Under the pieces are notes generated by a model. It was not told where the DNA came from. It saw only the letters and a list, made by a program, of their open reading frames with translations, and ran no database searches. From Eunapius fragilis (lineage: Eukaryota > Porifera > Demospongiae > Spongillida > Spongillidae): 64,000 nt of DNA. The stretch spans positions 7,160,326 to 7,224,325 of the forward strand of contig OY811977.1 in assembly GCA_963681505.1 (NCBI GenBank). Reading direction: 5' to 3'. Below, one piece after another: positions 34,248 through 46,043 of this stretch; position 1 is the first letter of the stretch; every line of letters begins with the position of its first letter. Both the position numbers and the translations under genes were made by a program.

Positions 34248-34828
34248 AGACGCAGGGTGAACCAAGTGATACTTCACGTGACAAGCAACTTGCAAAATGC
34301 CAGGTCCACCTCCGGATGGCCTGGGCTATCGATTCGAGGGAGGGTGGGGCACTTGATGGGCAGTGTCTCGTAGTCACGGGGTTAAAATAGCAATGACGGT
34401 ACAATGGCGGAGCAATCGGAAGATAAATGAACGACAACTTTCAAACGCCGCAGTTTTGTAACCGCTCGTCACATCTCAAACGAAAAGGCGGAAAGAATAG
34501 CGGGTGCACTGTTGTAAATGTGCTGCAAATTTGAACGCGAAAAGGCATTCTTTCATCGAGATCCATTGAAATCTAACTGTTCTGGTTGTTAATCACGAGG
34601 ACCCCCCCGGGGAGTAAATAAAAAACATTCGACAACAAAATGCTGTAGTAAAATGGTCCGGTAATATATGTAGTAAGTTTGAATGACAGAGCTTTAAAGG
34701 TCGCAACGATACTGCAAAATGAATTGAAGAAATGTTAAAAATCACATAAGCCCAGTTTTCTCTTGCACTGCCCCACATATTTGCATGCACAATAACGAAA
34801 ATTGTAGCTTATATCATAAAACCCATTG

Positions 34829-35120
34829 TAAATATATGGGACAGTGTCCAGCTAAATCACCCTTATCACCCTTATGGCACTTTTTCAAAATTTCCAGTAC
34901 AAGCAAAAGAAAAGTAACGCTCGCATTGAAATGTACGGCTAATTATAAATTCAGCACCTAATAACTTTGTGATGGAGAGTCCGATTTAGGATGCGTAAGG
35001 ACCATTTGACAGAAGCTCATGGGTGTTCAAGGAAAATCCAAAAATTTGAAAACTTGAAAAACTAGCCAGAAGGGTGATTCTGCTGGACACTGTCCCATAT
35101 ATATATTATTATTATTATTA
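34829..35120. mobile_element. TGGGACAG-ended MITE at TA repeat
   Basis: Starts TATATGGGACAGTGTCCAGC and ends with its reverse complement before an AT-rich run. A second, truncated copy begins about 35130 (ATGGGACAGTGTCCAGC). Sister units have only a TA-rich tract here (46895-46920, 54000-54015), so the element entered at TA, as Tc1/mariner-type MITEs do. The same TGGGACAG ends occur in the giant palindrome near 5906 and 14030. Confidence 0.65.
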
Positions 35121-35149
35121 TTATATTACATATATATGGGACAGTGTCC

Positions 35150-35960
35150 AGCAGAATCACCCTTCTGGCTACTTTTTCAAGTTTTCACGTGATTTTAACT
35201 AACCATAATTTGACGTGACTCTGACTTGGCTTGACTAAGGTAGGTGAGCACTGGGATGTTGGAGTGTACCTGGTTGATGCATGTGCATGCATTCATTGTG
35301 GGAAGGTGATCCGAGCGCCTGGTTGCAGTTGTGTAGGCGTGTATAGATGTGACCCTGGTGTGTAGGTGTGCCCATTGTATGTAGGGAAATCCCTGATGTA
35401 TATATTGATGCATGGAATAAAAACGGGGTGTGTCCCTGGCGTGTAGATATATTTAAAGTTTCCCAACCTGCATCCCTACTGTGCAGATTATATTACAGTT
35501 GATTTTAAAATTCCCATTCTTTGGCTGTGTCCATGACCATGAGTGGGAAAAGATCACAACAACCTCTCTATTGATGTTTGTGCCAAAAGACGTGATACTG
35601 TATAATGATTCCGCATTTATCTTCACTGCTCAGCATGCAGTACGCATCTGAGACAACAACACGAGAAACGAATGCTCCTCATGCCGTATGAAGTTGAGTA
35701 CGCCCCCGCGCAAGAGTTTCAGTGATGTATTAGAGTCACATTTAATTGGATAAAGCTGCATGAGAGCAAAGCAAGAAACGTTATGACAACGATGCGCGAG
35801 GGAAAACGTTTGCCGGCTTGGTAGGTAAACCAACTGGTTACGACAATGGGCACGTTTAAATGCATCAAAGCTGCGCTGAGTGTTTGTAGTTATTTGTCAC
35901 AGCATTTTCCTCATGAATGGTGATATATCAAATGGAAGCTAGTTCTGTATAAATGTGCAC
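35150..35960 (+). other. Gene-free 3' block of unit I
   Basis: Conserved with 47260-48010, 54360-55130 and part of 60670-60860. It contains GGTAGGTGAGCACTGGGATG and a later ACGAATGCTCCTCATGCC block. Frames are short and differ between copies, so no gene is supported. About 330 bp found at 46920-47250 are missing here next to the MITE. Confidence 0.6.
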
Positions 35961-36512
35961 ATAGTACATGCAGCTATCGTCTGGTACACACTATAAATGG
36001 TACTCGTTGTCTGTTTACGTGTCCATGACCACTCAAGTATTTATAGAATACTGGGAGTCCCTGACAAATATGGTTGCACGCCTATAATCAGTCTTGACAT
36101 CAAATGTGTTAGTTCATATACACGCAGTTCAATGAATTATCATTGTATATTGATATCACGTAGGTATGAGGAGGCAGGACCTTTTCATTGTTTGTACATG
36201 CAAATATTGGGCGCAAAATACGCGAATGAGTACAGTTACGGTTCCATTCGTGAACCACATAATGATACAGGTTTTATCATAATCGTATGTAAATCTTGCG
36301 ACGATCACTCAGCATTTAACTGAGTGTATATGAACTAATATTTTTTGCGCTTGTTTAAAGCTAACACATTTGATATTAAGACTAGGCGTGCAACCTATTC
36401 TCCCGGGACTCGCAGTATTCTATAAATACTTGAGTGGACATGGACACGTAAACAGACAACGAGTACCATTTATAGTGTGTACCAGACGACTGCTGCATGT
36501 AGTACTAACTTC
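35945..36512. mobile_element. Foldback element, unit I copy
   Basis: Arms of about 180-190 bp: GTCTGGTACACACTATAAAT at the left and its reverse complement ATTTATAGTGTGTACCAGAC at the right, extending outwards to GTGCACATAGTACATGCAGC. Sister copies are at about 48005-49110, 55120-55700 and a truncated one at 60860-61005. The interior is non-coding. Confidence 0.75.
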
Positions 36513-37713
36513 CATATGTACTTCAAAAAGGAGGTAGAGTGATATCATATTACCGCACAGCTGGATGCTCTGAATGGCGCCGTAGATTAGGGTGTTGATT
36601 CCTTAGTACGGTGGAGCTGGTAGAAGGTCAAGCCATAGTTTATCCATTGTCAAGCCGTATGACTTACGATAACGTGCATGGGGTACTAATATATTCGTGT
36701 GTTTCAAGAATGGTAGAGGTGTGGGGGCGGGGTGGACGATATGTTGCGCTGTAGGTCATAACTGATATACTTCCTTTCTAGCATATGCTACGAATAGCTG
36801 GTCACATTAGTCGCTTATTAGAACGTTACCGGCCATGTCAAATAATTTTATTTCAGGCATTTACTAGTGACATATTTTAACCTTCAATCAATCCTTTATT
36901 GAACCTGCTGCCGCAGGTTCAAATAATGTTGAGGGTCACGTCGCCATCCGATTCATAGTAGGGAAACCTACTATGCTGCTTAGGGAGTTAGTAGCACCTC
37001 ATTATTCAATTCCTTTGGTGCCATACTGTAAACACATCAATTGATACAACTACACTACATAGCCTAGAATGGCATTATTTACAAACGTCGATATTTATTT
37101 AAAAGAACAGTGAAATGGACGAAACCACGTTAAACATCGCATGGCCCTTTAGATAAACATTTCATTCTATATCTTAGGAGCACCTCATAATGAACATGCC
37201 TCATGCACAAGTTAGATATCTAGCTCAATAATTATATTAAGCATGGGGGGGGGGGGGGGGGGCGGGGATTAATCTAAAACCACTGCTGCATGACGTCATG
37301 TCTTTTGATAACACAAAGAGGAATGACGTGTACAAAATTGTTTAACACTACCGTTATACCTCCAAACTATCTCATTGGATAATATTTCTCTTAACTTGTC
37401 TCCCTTATCAACGACATCATTGATCACTGTGAATCTTTTATTAAAAATGGGATCGTAGTAACGCGGAATATGGACCTAGCGCATATTAGACCTATTAGCC
37501 CCAAATTACATGATCACAAACACATTAATCTGCTGCACCATTTATAGCAGTCAGCCGTACAATACAATCGTCTGACATCATGTGTCGATGAAGTAAACAA
37601 ATATACTTCATCGACTTTTTATCCCGCCCTGAGTGGGTACCAGTTTGGCAAATAGCCTCCCACCCCACCCCCAACCACCGCCCCCGCCCACATGAACTGT
37701 TTGGCGTGACCAA
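36513..37713 (+). repeat. Start of segmental unit II (truncated copy)
   Basis: 36513-36690 is an inverted-repeat arm. 36695-37713 follows the unit order, including the AAACCTACTATGCTGCTTAG block and the poly-G TIR element (about 37240-37262). Homology with 55901-58430 stops abruptly at 37713 within TGGCGTGACC. Unit sequence is found again only from about 43240. Confidence 0.7.
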
Positions 37714-38920
37714 ACTGGCACAGGTTCAATTGTATAGCTCAGGGATCATTAAAAGATCTTTTTTCTAATGTCATTTAAAATTCAATCTGAAAAAATGCAT
37801 TCAAACCGTCAATCACTAAGACACTTAACTGGGTGTGTATATTCCAAGACATTTAAGATTACCTTGATGTTACAAACCTGATTCAGTTGTTGTGGCGCCA
37901 CGAAACGATCAGTTATTTGAATCATGGTTCTAATAGACTTTGGCTACCTACCTACATACACAGTATTTACATGTCCAGCAATGATTTGTATGGTCTGAAA
38001 AAATAGGTGGGAGATAAATATGGCGGGTCGAAAATAAGTGACAATGATGGGTGGAGTCTGGGCCATGAGAACTAAATCCATGTATGCATGCACAGTGGTC
38101 TAAAAAAATGAAATCACTCGTGTGCTAAACTAGTGACGTTGAAATGCATACACTTGAGGAGGCGATTTGGTATACCATCTTTTAAGACTGATCACAGCTT
38201 TTCCTTAAGACTAGTATGTAGGCAATACTGGCACGGTACAGCTACACGAACTAGTGTTTGGGTTTGAGGGGGGGAAAGTGGGTAATGTAAAAAATAATAA
38301 TCAACTGTAATTGATCTACACTCTTCCCCAACCCATTTATGGTGAAATCCTATGTTGTCTCAAGATCTCTCGTGCAGCCATTATTCTCTACGATGGTCTG
38401 ATCTGATATGTCTCAGTTATGCGCCTCATACCTTCGATGTAGCGATAATGCACTGATCGTGTTCTCACAACATGCACGTACACGATACTAAAAGCACAGC
38501 ACTTAGCTGCCCATACTGTGCAGTATAACATGGGTGGCCTGTAAACTGTGGTAAGCGTAGCATGCCTCCATATAGACGTGCGCATTTGGTGATGGTAAAT
38601 GCGATATATACTAATAACTTTTTCGCATTGCCTGAAGAGGTGAACAAGAACTTACCAGAGTTAAACAGTCACTAAAAACTCACACTGAGAAAAAATAAAT
38701 CAAAAATCGATTTTACAAATACCTCAATTACATACACAATGTATCCAGCTTTTATCAGATGGGGGCTAAATCAAGTGTTGATTTTTTAAGATTATTCCAC
38801 CCGTTGCTTGTTGTGTCAGAATGTCATTCACTCCAAATTTGGCCGCCCATTAAGTTCGCAGACAATATTTAGTCAGACCTACGGTATACAGCCTTTTAAG
38901 GAAATTGGAGAGGTGCGCCC
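37714..38920. other. Unique sequence upstream of divergent gene
   Basis: Not matched elsewhere in the window. A/T-rich. No gene recognised, and open frames are short. Probably upstream region of the gene at 38975. Confidence 0.5.
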
Positions 38921-38923
38921 GCT

Positions 38924-38933
38924 TATATAAAAG
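38924..38933 (+). promoter_or_regulatory. TATA box of divergent gene
   Basis: TATATAAAAG. Initiation would be expected about 30 bp downstream, near 38954. That places the ATG at 38942 before the transcript start and favours the ATG at 38975. Confidence 0.65.
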
Positions 38934-38974
38934 CACTCAGCATGTATCATGTACAGGGCAATATACCGACAAAA

Positions 38975-39502
38975 ATGAGAGATTACGGTATCAAAACTGT
39001 CACAAAGTTACTTGTTATTTTTGAGATAACGATGTGTATCAGTTCTGTTCCGGTTACGTACGAGGTCAGGCTACTTAGCACCAAATCACTACGATTTGTT
39101 CAAATCTTGGAAAACGGGACTATTTATGCCAACGGAAGGCTAAAGCAAGCAACTAGGTTCTATATGTACTTGAAGAACAATAACCACATTGAGTTTGAGA
39201 TGAAAAGCCAACCCGGACGATTCCTGATGCTGAAAAAAATCCCGATTGATAGCATCATTTTGTCTCAAATCAACACCACCGAGGCTGGCGACAATCACGA
39301 CGAGTTTTCCTATACACTCGCTGTGGGCTATACCTCTGAATCAAATTTCACGTCATGGGTTAGAGCCCCCGGATACTGCATGGTACTAAGTCAAAACTTA
39401 AACGACAGTATGACTTGCAAAGTCGCTTTTGACGTGAACGGTAATGTAATTGGTCCATGCCAAGCGATATCTGACGACTGCATTGAGGCCCAAAAAGTTT
39501 AG
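38975..39502 (+). CDS. Secreted FGF-like beta-trefoil protein, divergent copy
   Basis: 175 residues from the ATG at 38975. An upstream in-frame ATG at 38942 would give 186 but lies only 9 bp after the TATA box. Residues 1-25 or so are a signal peptide (K-L-L-V-I-F-E-I-T-M-C-I-S-S core). The body keeps the family pattern: ENGTIYANG, then YLKNNNHIEFEMK, GRFLMLKK and TCKVAFDVNGNVIGPC. The first two cysteines of the other copies are replaced, and a Cys appears in GYCMVL instead, so disulfide pairing differs. Sequons are fewer (ENGT, INTT, SNFT, LNDS). Single exon. It lies in sequence unique to this unit, so it is an older paralogue rather than a recent duplicate. The same conserved positions make the FGF/IL-1-like fold more credible for the family. 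Confidence 0.78.
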   Translation: MRDYGIKTVTKLLVIFEITMCISSVPVTYEVRLLSTKSLRFVQILENGTIYANGRLKQATRFYMYLKNNNHIEFEMKSQPGRFLMLKKIPIDSIILSQINTTEAGDNHDEFSYTLAVGYTSESNFTSWVRAPGYCMVLSQNLNDSMTCKVAFDVNGNVIGPCQAISDDCIEAQKV

Positions 39503-40959
39503 CACTATGAAACCTCCTCGGCTATAGTAGAAATAATACATTTTCAGTGCAAACATTATTTGTTCTATTTAATGTGCTTATATGCATGTACATATTTATC
39601 ATGATTGAACCTATATACCGCCATCCGCGGTCGTGAATCCACGGTTATACCAAGCATGGCGCTCGGTTTTAGATGTAACAAAACACGCGCTCAGATTTCT
39701 GAATTCATGTCTAAATAGTGCCCATTTATGATCACAATGCGATTGCGCCCATTTACTGTGGGAAAAGGCAGCTAACACCGGGTGTATGTATACTATAAAT
39801 ATACAAATACGCAATTATACATGTAAGCGTATATAGCTGTTATACATACAGACATGCATGTGTAATACTGGCGTGTAACAGTACAAACGCAGTTACATTC
39901 TTTGCTTCGGTTGTATTTGTGCGTGTGTTATTTATAGATTACATATGATTTATGTAGAGCGTTGAACCAGTGTTACTACATACGGATATATGTTTTTAAA
40001 ATTGCTTCACTGATTTGCATACATCTATTTGGGCTCCGACTTGGTCCCAGTCATGTGATACGCTGTACAGCTGACTTCTCGCGACACTCTCCAGTATTAT
40101 TGCTTTTTATTATTGCGTTTTTGTGGAACCTGGATGCGACAACCGGCCAACAGTACCTTTCAACACAATACAGAGGTCCAAGATGGCGTGTGAATATACC
40201 CAAACAGGATAAAAGCCATCTTGTGGATTGTCTAAGGAAACAGTAAATATATAGTTGAGTATACGTTCCTTAGGTCGCATGTCGAATACTATAGGATAGG
40301 CTCGCCACACCCTGCCTTTATAACCTTTCTCTCTGTACATGATTTACTGCATGTGTGTTTGTAGTGGTGGTGGTGGTGCATGGTGGTGTGTGTGTGTGTG
40401 TGGTGTGTGTCTGTGTGCGTGTACGTGTGTGCATCATTCCTTGTGTATGGTTTGTAAATACATTGCTAGCTACCGGATATGTTTTGCCTTGTGGTGGACA
40501 TCAATTAGGTATGTAAAGACATGTCTTGATGTTTTATCAATACCCCTCTTTTTAATATTGTTCTCAATCTTGTGTAATTAATTGGTTGAACTGTCAATCC
40601 AATTAAATATAGGGTATCTCCTGGTCAGTAGTATTACCTATACCAGCAATAATGGATTAAGTAAACATGTTTTGCCCGGAGCTTGATCTTGTGATCCAAT
40701 TAAGTTCTTGAAGACAATCAGTAGGTATGTTACAATCCCGCAAATTATTGGCCGCCATCTAGTTCCTAATTTTTGCGTGCAGATTTTCAACACCCCTTCG
40801 CCGTGTCTTACATAGAATCCCTCTTTTTGGCTCCTTGCATGATGTCCATATATGAACGAACAGCAGATCTATATATATGTAGTAAAATATACTGTATCAT
40901 TGTATGTAGTACGATTAATTGGAGTGATTATTGCATTTATTTAATAAAGAAATCGGAAT
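39503..40959. other. Unique gene-free stretch
   Basis: Nothing conserved within the window. A GGT/GTG-rich simple repeat at about 40358-40425. Open frames are unconvincing. May contain the 3' flank of the divergent gene. Confidence 0.5.
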
Positions 40960-40960
40960 C

Positions 40961-41290
40961 GAAGTTTCGCTAGAAACCTCCATACAGTATATGACCCCCA
41001 CTATGAAATCATTAAAAACACGCGACCCGTTTATAACGAGACTCCTGACGATCGGATCGTTTAGCTAGTAGTTTTAATCGAATGAGAAGACGAAAGTGAG
41101 TAATTTCGTCGTTTGTTTTATGTCGCAAAACCGCGCGGTTGTAGAGAACAACAAGGTACTGCCTGTCTTCGTACCCAGTCCCAGAATAATCCTCTTTTTT
41201 CTTCTTCTTCTTCTTGACCACGCATAACTTGGGATAGAATAACATTTAAAGAATGGAAATTTCACCAATAGCTTCAGGGTTGGCTGGAAG
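40961..41290 (-). mobile_element. Dispersed element with terminal hairpin, copy B
   Basis: Reverse-orientation copy of 19080-19404. Its terminal stem-loop (40961-40980, loop GCTA) has 7 of 9 pairs. Homology with 50180-50430 extends further, to about 41500 (CAGAATCTTGACGA block), so the full element is longer than copy A suggests. Confidence 0.6.
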
Positions 41291-41514
41291 AGTGCCTACA
41301 GTGATCAAATAGTCGATTGTATATTTCGGTAATTGTATTGTTATATTGGGCGCACTAAACGCTACTCGTATTATTACAAGGCAGAATCTTGACGAGTTTA
41401 GAATTGTCGATAACCAAACCAAAAAACTACAGGAGTCTGGAGCAGTAGCAAACGATTTACAATCAACTACATGTATACGGTCAATGTAAGATGTTTAATT
41501 AAAAAATCTATGAA

Positions 41515-41803
41515 ACAAGTAACAAAAAACATTCTCTATGAGAAAGTTGGTGAGATATAGGATTTGAAGGCAATGGTGGTGTAAAAAGCAAGGAAACAGG
41601 GGTCTGTACTGAATAGTAAGGGAAAATGTCAGAGTCCTGTAATTAGCACACAAACATGGTATATGTTACAAAGGGCCTAATGTAGGACTATGACATTTTC
41701 CATTACTATTACTGACCTTTGTTTCCTTGCTTATTACACCACCATTGCCTTCAAACCCTATATCTCACCAACTTTCTCATAGAGAAGGTTTTTAGTTACT
41801 TGT
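41515..41803. mobile_element. Full-length hairpin MITE, copy 2
   Basis: Same ends as 18733-19018 (ACAAGTAACAAAAAACATTC and its inverted partner). Arms are more diverged, with small changes such as CAGGGGTCTGTACTGAATAG in only one arm. Oldest of the three complete copies by internal mismatch. Confidence 0.85.
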
Positions 41804-41980
41804 TCAATACTGAGAAGAACAAGCTATATAGCTACTGTCACAAAATATTCAGCAGTATTATTTCATCAATATATCTGTGATATGCGAAGAATATACCCAT
41901 GGGGTTTCATAAGCTACTGTACAGTAGTAACTGGGTGGACGTACTTCGTGAGGACGATTCCCAACTAATATGTAAATCGT

Positions 41981-42551
41981 TCAGCCATTAGGAGAGGCTA
42001 TTGTCAAGTACCACCACTGACATTGCACAAGATCGTCTTGCTCTATATCAGTACAACTGGGTGGCCTAGGTATATCATCAACCCATGCATGCAGTTTTGC
42101 AACTCTTCCTGCATTGTAAATCGAGCCTTTCATTAATTTCATAATAAATTCTACTGCATTTCCGAGTTGCATGCTGCATGCATGAAGACTAGTAGAATAA
42201 CACCCCCTATTCCCACTAGGGGTTATCTTTATTGTCTCGCGGCCTTGCCAGAGTTCAGGGAAGCACTATATTGCCCACAAATTGAGTAACTATTTGGCAA
42301 ACCTTCAGCCAAGAGCATGCCCTCAACTGCCGCCGTGGTGGTTTCCCTTCCATAAGGCATAATGAACTGAGAGAAATAACAGCATGTCTTCTCACCGATG
42401 TTGGCATTAACCAGTGCTGCAATCCCTGTTGGTGAGCATCTAAAATATTAGGCACTTGATACAGCAGATGACATAGAAGCGGACAATTTCTGGGGTAATA
42501 AATTTCTATGACATGAGGGAGTTTCAGCACGTTTGCTGCATTCCATAACAA
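41981..42551 (-). pseudogene. Unrecognised coding-like segment, minus strand
   Basis: Two consecutive minus-strand frames: 42551 to 42255 (98 residues, beginning MLWNAANVLKLPHVIEIYYP) and 42172 to 41981 (63 residues, beginning MQLGNAVEFIMKLMKGSIYN). They are separated by about 80 bp with stops. Composition looks protein-like rather than repeat-derived, and the region is unique in the window. I do not recognise a family. It could be two exons, a frameshifted gene or a retroelement remnant. Confidence 0.3.
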
Positions 42552-42559
42552 TTTCTCTC

Positions 42560-43239
42560 AGTCCGAATAAGGACTACAGACAAGCGGAACATGTGAAGCA
42601 GCGAAAAGGGCATATTTTTTCAAGTTTTCAAGTTATTTTGGTCGACTCTGCATTTAGTACTGTTCAGATTACCAATTTCTAAATTTCCTTTAGTCGAAAT
42701 AAAAAATTCTGTTTTTCTTTGTCGCGATTAATCAATATTCGATTCCTTTACATGCAGAAATTAGATCGATTGCCTTATTATGCACAATGGCTTACTAAGC
42801 GGTTATTTATTATGCACAATGGCTTACTAAGCGGTTATTTAAACGGTAAAAAGAAATTTCGTTGATATAATTAACACTTATTCTAGCTGGGAACCTGTAA
42901 GTTGGGTCCCCAATCTAATCAGCACTGAAATACCTGGTGCACTCACAAGGCAAGTTTGGGTGGGTTGTCTTAGGAAGCAGTAAGTATAGTTGATTCAACT
43001 ACGTACCCTTGAAATATAATAACACTTCGCTACCTACGCTATCAGCCTGTCATGCATGCCGATCACTACCTACGCTGCCCTAAACCGTACCCTTTTCCAG
43101 ACGGTGACCCATGACATTCTGAACATTGTACGCGTCATGTCTTGGCCAATTGCATGGCGGCTTGTCATATGTGTGGAGGGGCGTTCCACCAACCACGAGG
43201 TCTCATAGGTTTTATTGGTTGTGCTACTTATCACTTTAC
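42560..43239. other. Gene-free stretch with a 32-bp tandem duplication
   Basis: 42781-42844 is a 32-bp unit (TGCACAATGGCTTACTAAGC...) repeated exactly twice. Otherwise no recognisable content. Part (about 42950-43020) resembles 40190-40265 (TTGTCTAAGGAAACAGTAAA-like), suggesting another small repeat. Confidence 0.5.
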
Positions 43240-43536
43240 CAATTGTTGGGGGGGGGGGCCGAAGGCCCGCTACGCCCGAACCAACTTTTCACCCTCTCCG
43301 AATCCGCCCTCAAATTGCACCTGCACCGTCCGTCCATCCCGGCACTCTTCATTGAAACTTACTAACTCGTCTCTCCTTAATAAACGCCATCTTGGAGTGA
43401 ACGAGGTGCTTTCGGCACCGTAGCTCAACTACTGATAGGTTTGGCGGGGGTGGAGATGGAACCAATTAATCCAGTATAGAACCAATTATTGTGTTGTTAC
43501 ATTGGAATTGAGTTATGAAGTACTACTGGCTCCCTG

Positions 43537-43788
43537 CAGGGGCGGATACAGGAATTCTAAAAGGGGGGGGTCCGACATGAATAACAAATAAGGGGGAGGG
43601 TGCGGGAGGGGGATGTGCCCCCTCCCGCGCGAAGCGCGGAAGCTTTTGGGGGTCCGTGACACAGACTGTCTGACGCCTGAAGCTGTTCGTGAGGCACGCA
43701 ATGAGGGTTAACTGTACACGTCACGTGGTATAGGCGGAGGGGGGGGGGGTCCGGACCCCCCGGACCCCCCCCCCTGCGTCCGCCCTTG
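43537..43788. mobile_element. hAT-like MITE with empty site
   Basis: 252 bp starting CAGGGGCGGATACAGG and ending in the near-inverse CCTGCGTCCGCCCTTG. Flanked by CCCTG on both sides (43532-43536, 43789-43793). The sister sites at 50985-50999 and 20645-20656 read GGCTCCCTGTAAC without it. The interior is G- and C-rich with a short frame and no transposase. Same terminal family as 33369-33586. The 5-bp duplication is short for hAT but occurs in some lineages. Confidence 0.85.
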
Positions 43789-44249
43789 CCCTGTAACCAA
43801 AACGGATTAGGTTTCAATGCCATAGGATAAAATTCGAGGCTGATGACCACAGGTATATCAATCTACTGTTTTGGACTGCGATATTAATAAAAATCCATAT
43901 GATGACCTAAAATGAATGTCATTTGCCACTTAATATTTATTTGGAATTAGCGGCTTAAAGCTGCATGTACGGAATGGATAAATAACCCCAGAGCACAACC
44001 GTTCTAATGTTACTATTTTATCTCGTATATGGCATGATCAATTAGCCCCAAATTATAGCAGTTAGCCGAACAATACAATCGTCTGACATCATGTGTCGAT
44101 GAAATAAACAAATGTACTTCATCGACTTTTCATCCCGCCGCTGAGTGTGTACCAGTTTGGCAAATAGCCTCCCACCGCACCCCCAACCACCGCCCCCGCT
44201 TATATCACGCCATGTTATTGAACTGCACGTGCGATCATCCAACGATTTT

Positions 44250-45960
44250 ATACAAGCAATTAATATAGTGGGACGGAGGTGGGGATGTTAGGGAGGGTGG
44301 GGTGTAACACACAGCAATACCACACATCATAGCTCCTCCCTGCAGTTTGGGCAGGTCTTCTGATATTAATTCACACTTCAGTATTCCTTGGCTATAATAA
44401 CTCTATATATGTACTTTCAAAAGAAATGACGTCATGCGGATGTGGTTTTAAATCAATTTCCCCCCCCCCCCCCCCCTTCCTGAACCATGGTTCATAATAG
44501 AGATCGATTCCTAGCTTTGTGATCATGAGGTGCTCCCCAAGGTAAAGATCGAAAAGTATTTCTAAACGAAACTCCAGATTATGAAAGGTTTAGATACATC
44601 TTTCTTTTTAAAGAATATCCAAGTTCGTTTGGATGTAAATATTGCCATAGTAGGCTATGTAATCTAGTTATGTCAGTTGATGTCTGGAACGAAAAGAATT
44701 GGATTATGACGTGCTACTAACTCCTTTGAGACCAAAGCATATTAGTTTGAATACAGCAATTCGACGTGACCCTCTCTAATCGGGCGCGCACTACTGCGGC
44801 ACAGTGCAACATATTGTCCACCCGGCCCACACACCTCAACCATTCTTCAAACACGCGAATATAACTACCCCACGCATGGCGCATGGTGTTGTAGGTCATA
44901 TGGCTTGACCATGGATAATCTATGGCTTAACCTAACAGCCACGTCGTACTAAGGAATCAACACACTAATCTACAACACCATTTAAAGAATCAGAGCATCC
45001 AGCGGTATAATATGATATCATTCTACCTCCTTTTAAAAGTATGTATGTGTTTAACAGCATCCTGTCTAATATGGTGACCAATTTGGCCTCAATCAGGACA
45101 CACCTACCCCTGCATTGTACCGGAACACTTCGTGGGACAACTGGCTAGTGTGCTTTTGTATACATACAACAGCCGTAATAATTCACACACCTTGGCTGAA
45201 TATTATACATTATCCAAAGTTTTACAAACGAATCTGCATAGAGTTTGATTTATACGAGTGAGCTAGAGTTTTAGCAGCAATTACCATTATCATGTACATA
45301 TCATACTAAAGTAGAGACACAGGGGAAAGCAGCTCTGTCATTCAAAAGCAGCATTAAGTGTTTGGAGTTGATGAATGTATATTGGCACTTCTACATGCAT
45401 GAATATATAAATGAACATCATCTACTGTTATGCACACCTATATTGCTAATAATCAGATCACTATATAAGATATGCCTCTTCCACTATACACACATGCACA
45501 TGCACACATACACACAGATGTCTCAATTTCCCATCATCGTATAATGAAAATAACAAGAAGTGACGGCCTTTGGGATATGAATGTGTAAGTATGTATGTGA
45601 GTGTGTGTGTGTGTGTGAGTATTGCATTGGTATGTGTGCAATAGGTCCATTGTTGTATTCAAGTAGGGACAGCCATTCTCTTCCATAACAATGCACATGT
45701 ACATGTGTACATAAAACGGATTGGTTGTAAATTTCTCTATTGTGGATTTATGTCATTGCCTTTGTAAACGGTAAACAAACAAAAAATACTAAATGCGAGT
45801 TTGGCTTCTGTTCTATACCTATTGCTTCTTATTCGTTACATTGTCAACTAACTGTGTACACTCATCAGCAGGAAACCGAATTATCAGATATATGACTAAA
45901 TCTTTCAGTTGCTAGACAAACAAGGAATCGTCATCGTTCCTTAATAGGCCCTACGTGATT
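44250..45960 (+). other. Gene-free 5' region of third gene copy
   Basis: Same order as 21210-23300 in unit I: GGACGGAGGTGGGGATG block, CATGACGTC-like motif next to poly-C (44430-44477), inverted-repeat arm (about 44865-45060), then the conserved region before the promoter, with a CA/GT-rich stretch near 45485-45625. Confidence 0.65.
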
Positions 45961-45969
45961 TCGGGTGTG

Positions 45970-46000
45970 TATATAAATGCTATCGATGGGTCACTCAGTC
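45970..46000 (+). promoter_or_regulatory. TATA box and initiator of third gene
   Basis: TATATAAAT at 45970-45978 and TCAGTC with predicted +1 at 45997, as for the first and fourth genes. Confidence 0.75.
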
Positions 46001-46043
46001 ATCACTAAACAGGTGAAAACGCATATACCCATTAGGAAAGTTC

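Larger units (their letters stand above)
24199..34774. mobile_element. 10.6-kb element with multi-kilobase inverted arms
   Basis: Starts GGGGCAGTGCAAGAGAAAAC and ends with the reverse complement. The left arm (24199 to about 27790) pairs with the right arm (about 30760-34774). The sister units at 46825-46860 and 53935-53960 show the uninterrupted site, so the whole block is an insertion. The flanks ACGT (24195-24198) and ACAT (34775-34778) fit a 4-bp target duplication with one change. The arms share an A/T-rich block (26157-26360 and 32200-32416). No transposase, integrase or polymerase is visible, so the superfamily is unknown and the element looks non-autonomous or heavily decayed. Confidence 0.8.
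19811..36690 (+). repeat. Segmental unit I (with 10.6-kb insertion)
   Basis: Begins with TCGTGTGTTTCAAGAATGG. The same start recurs at 36695, 49308 and 55901. Order within a unit: start block; AAACCTACTAAGCTGCTTAG block (about 20064); TIR element with poly-G; inverted-repeat arm; conserved promoter region; secreted-protein gene; GTAGGTGAGCACTGGGATG block; foldback element. Net of the insertion the unit is about 6.3 kb. Confidence 0.8.

Noticed and set aside
24199..34774. Polinton/Maverick element
   Set aside because: Size and long inverted ends are suggestive, but there is no polymerase, integrase, ATPase or capsid gene and the flanking duplication looks like 4 bp rather than 6.
42255..42551. 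Confident annotation of a minus-strand gene
   Set aside because: Composition is protein-like but I recognise no family and it has stops towards the next frame; kept only as a low-confidence segment.
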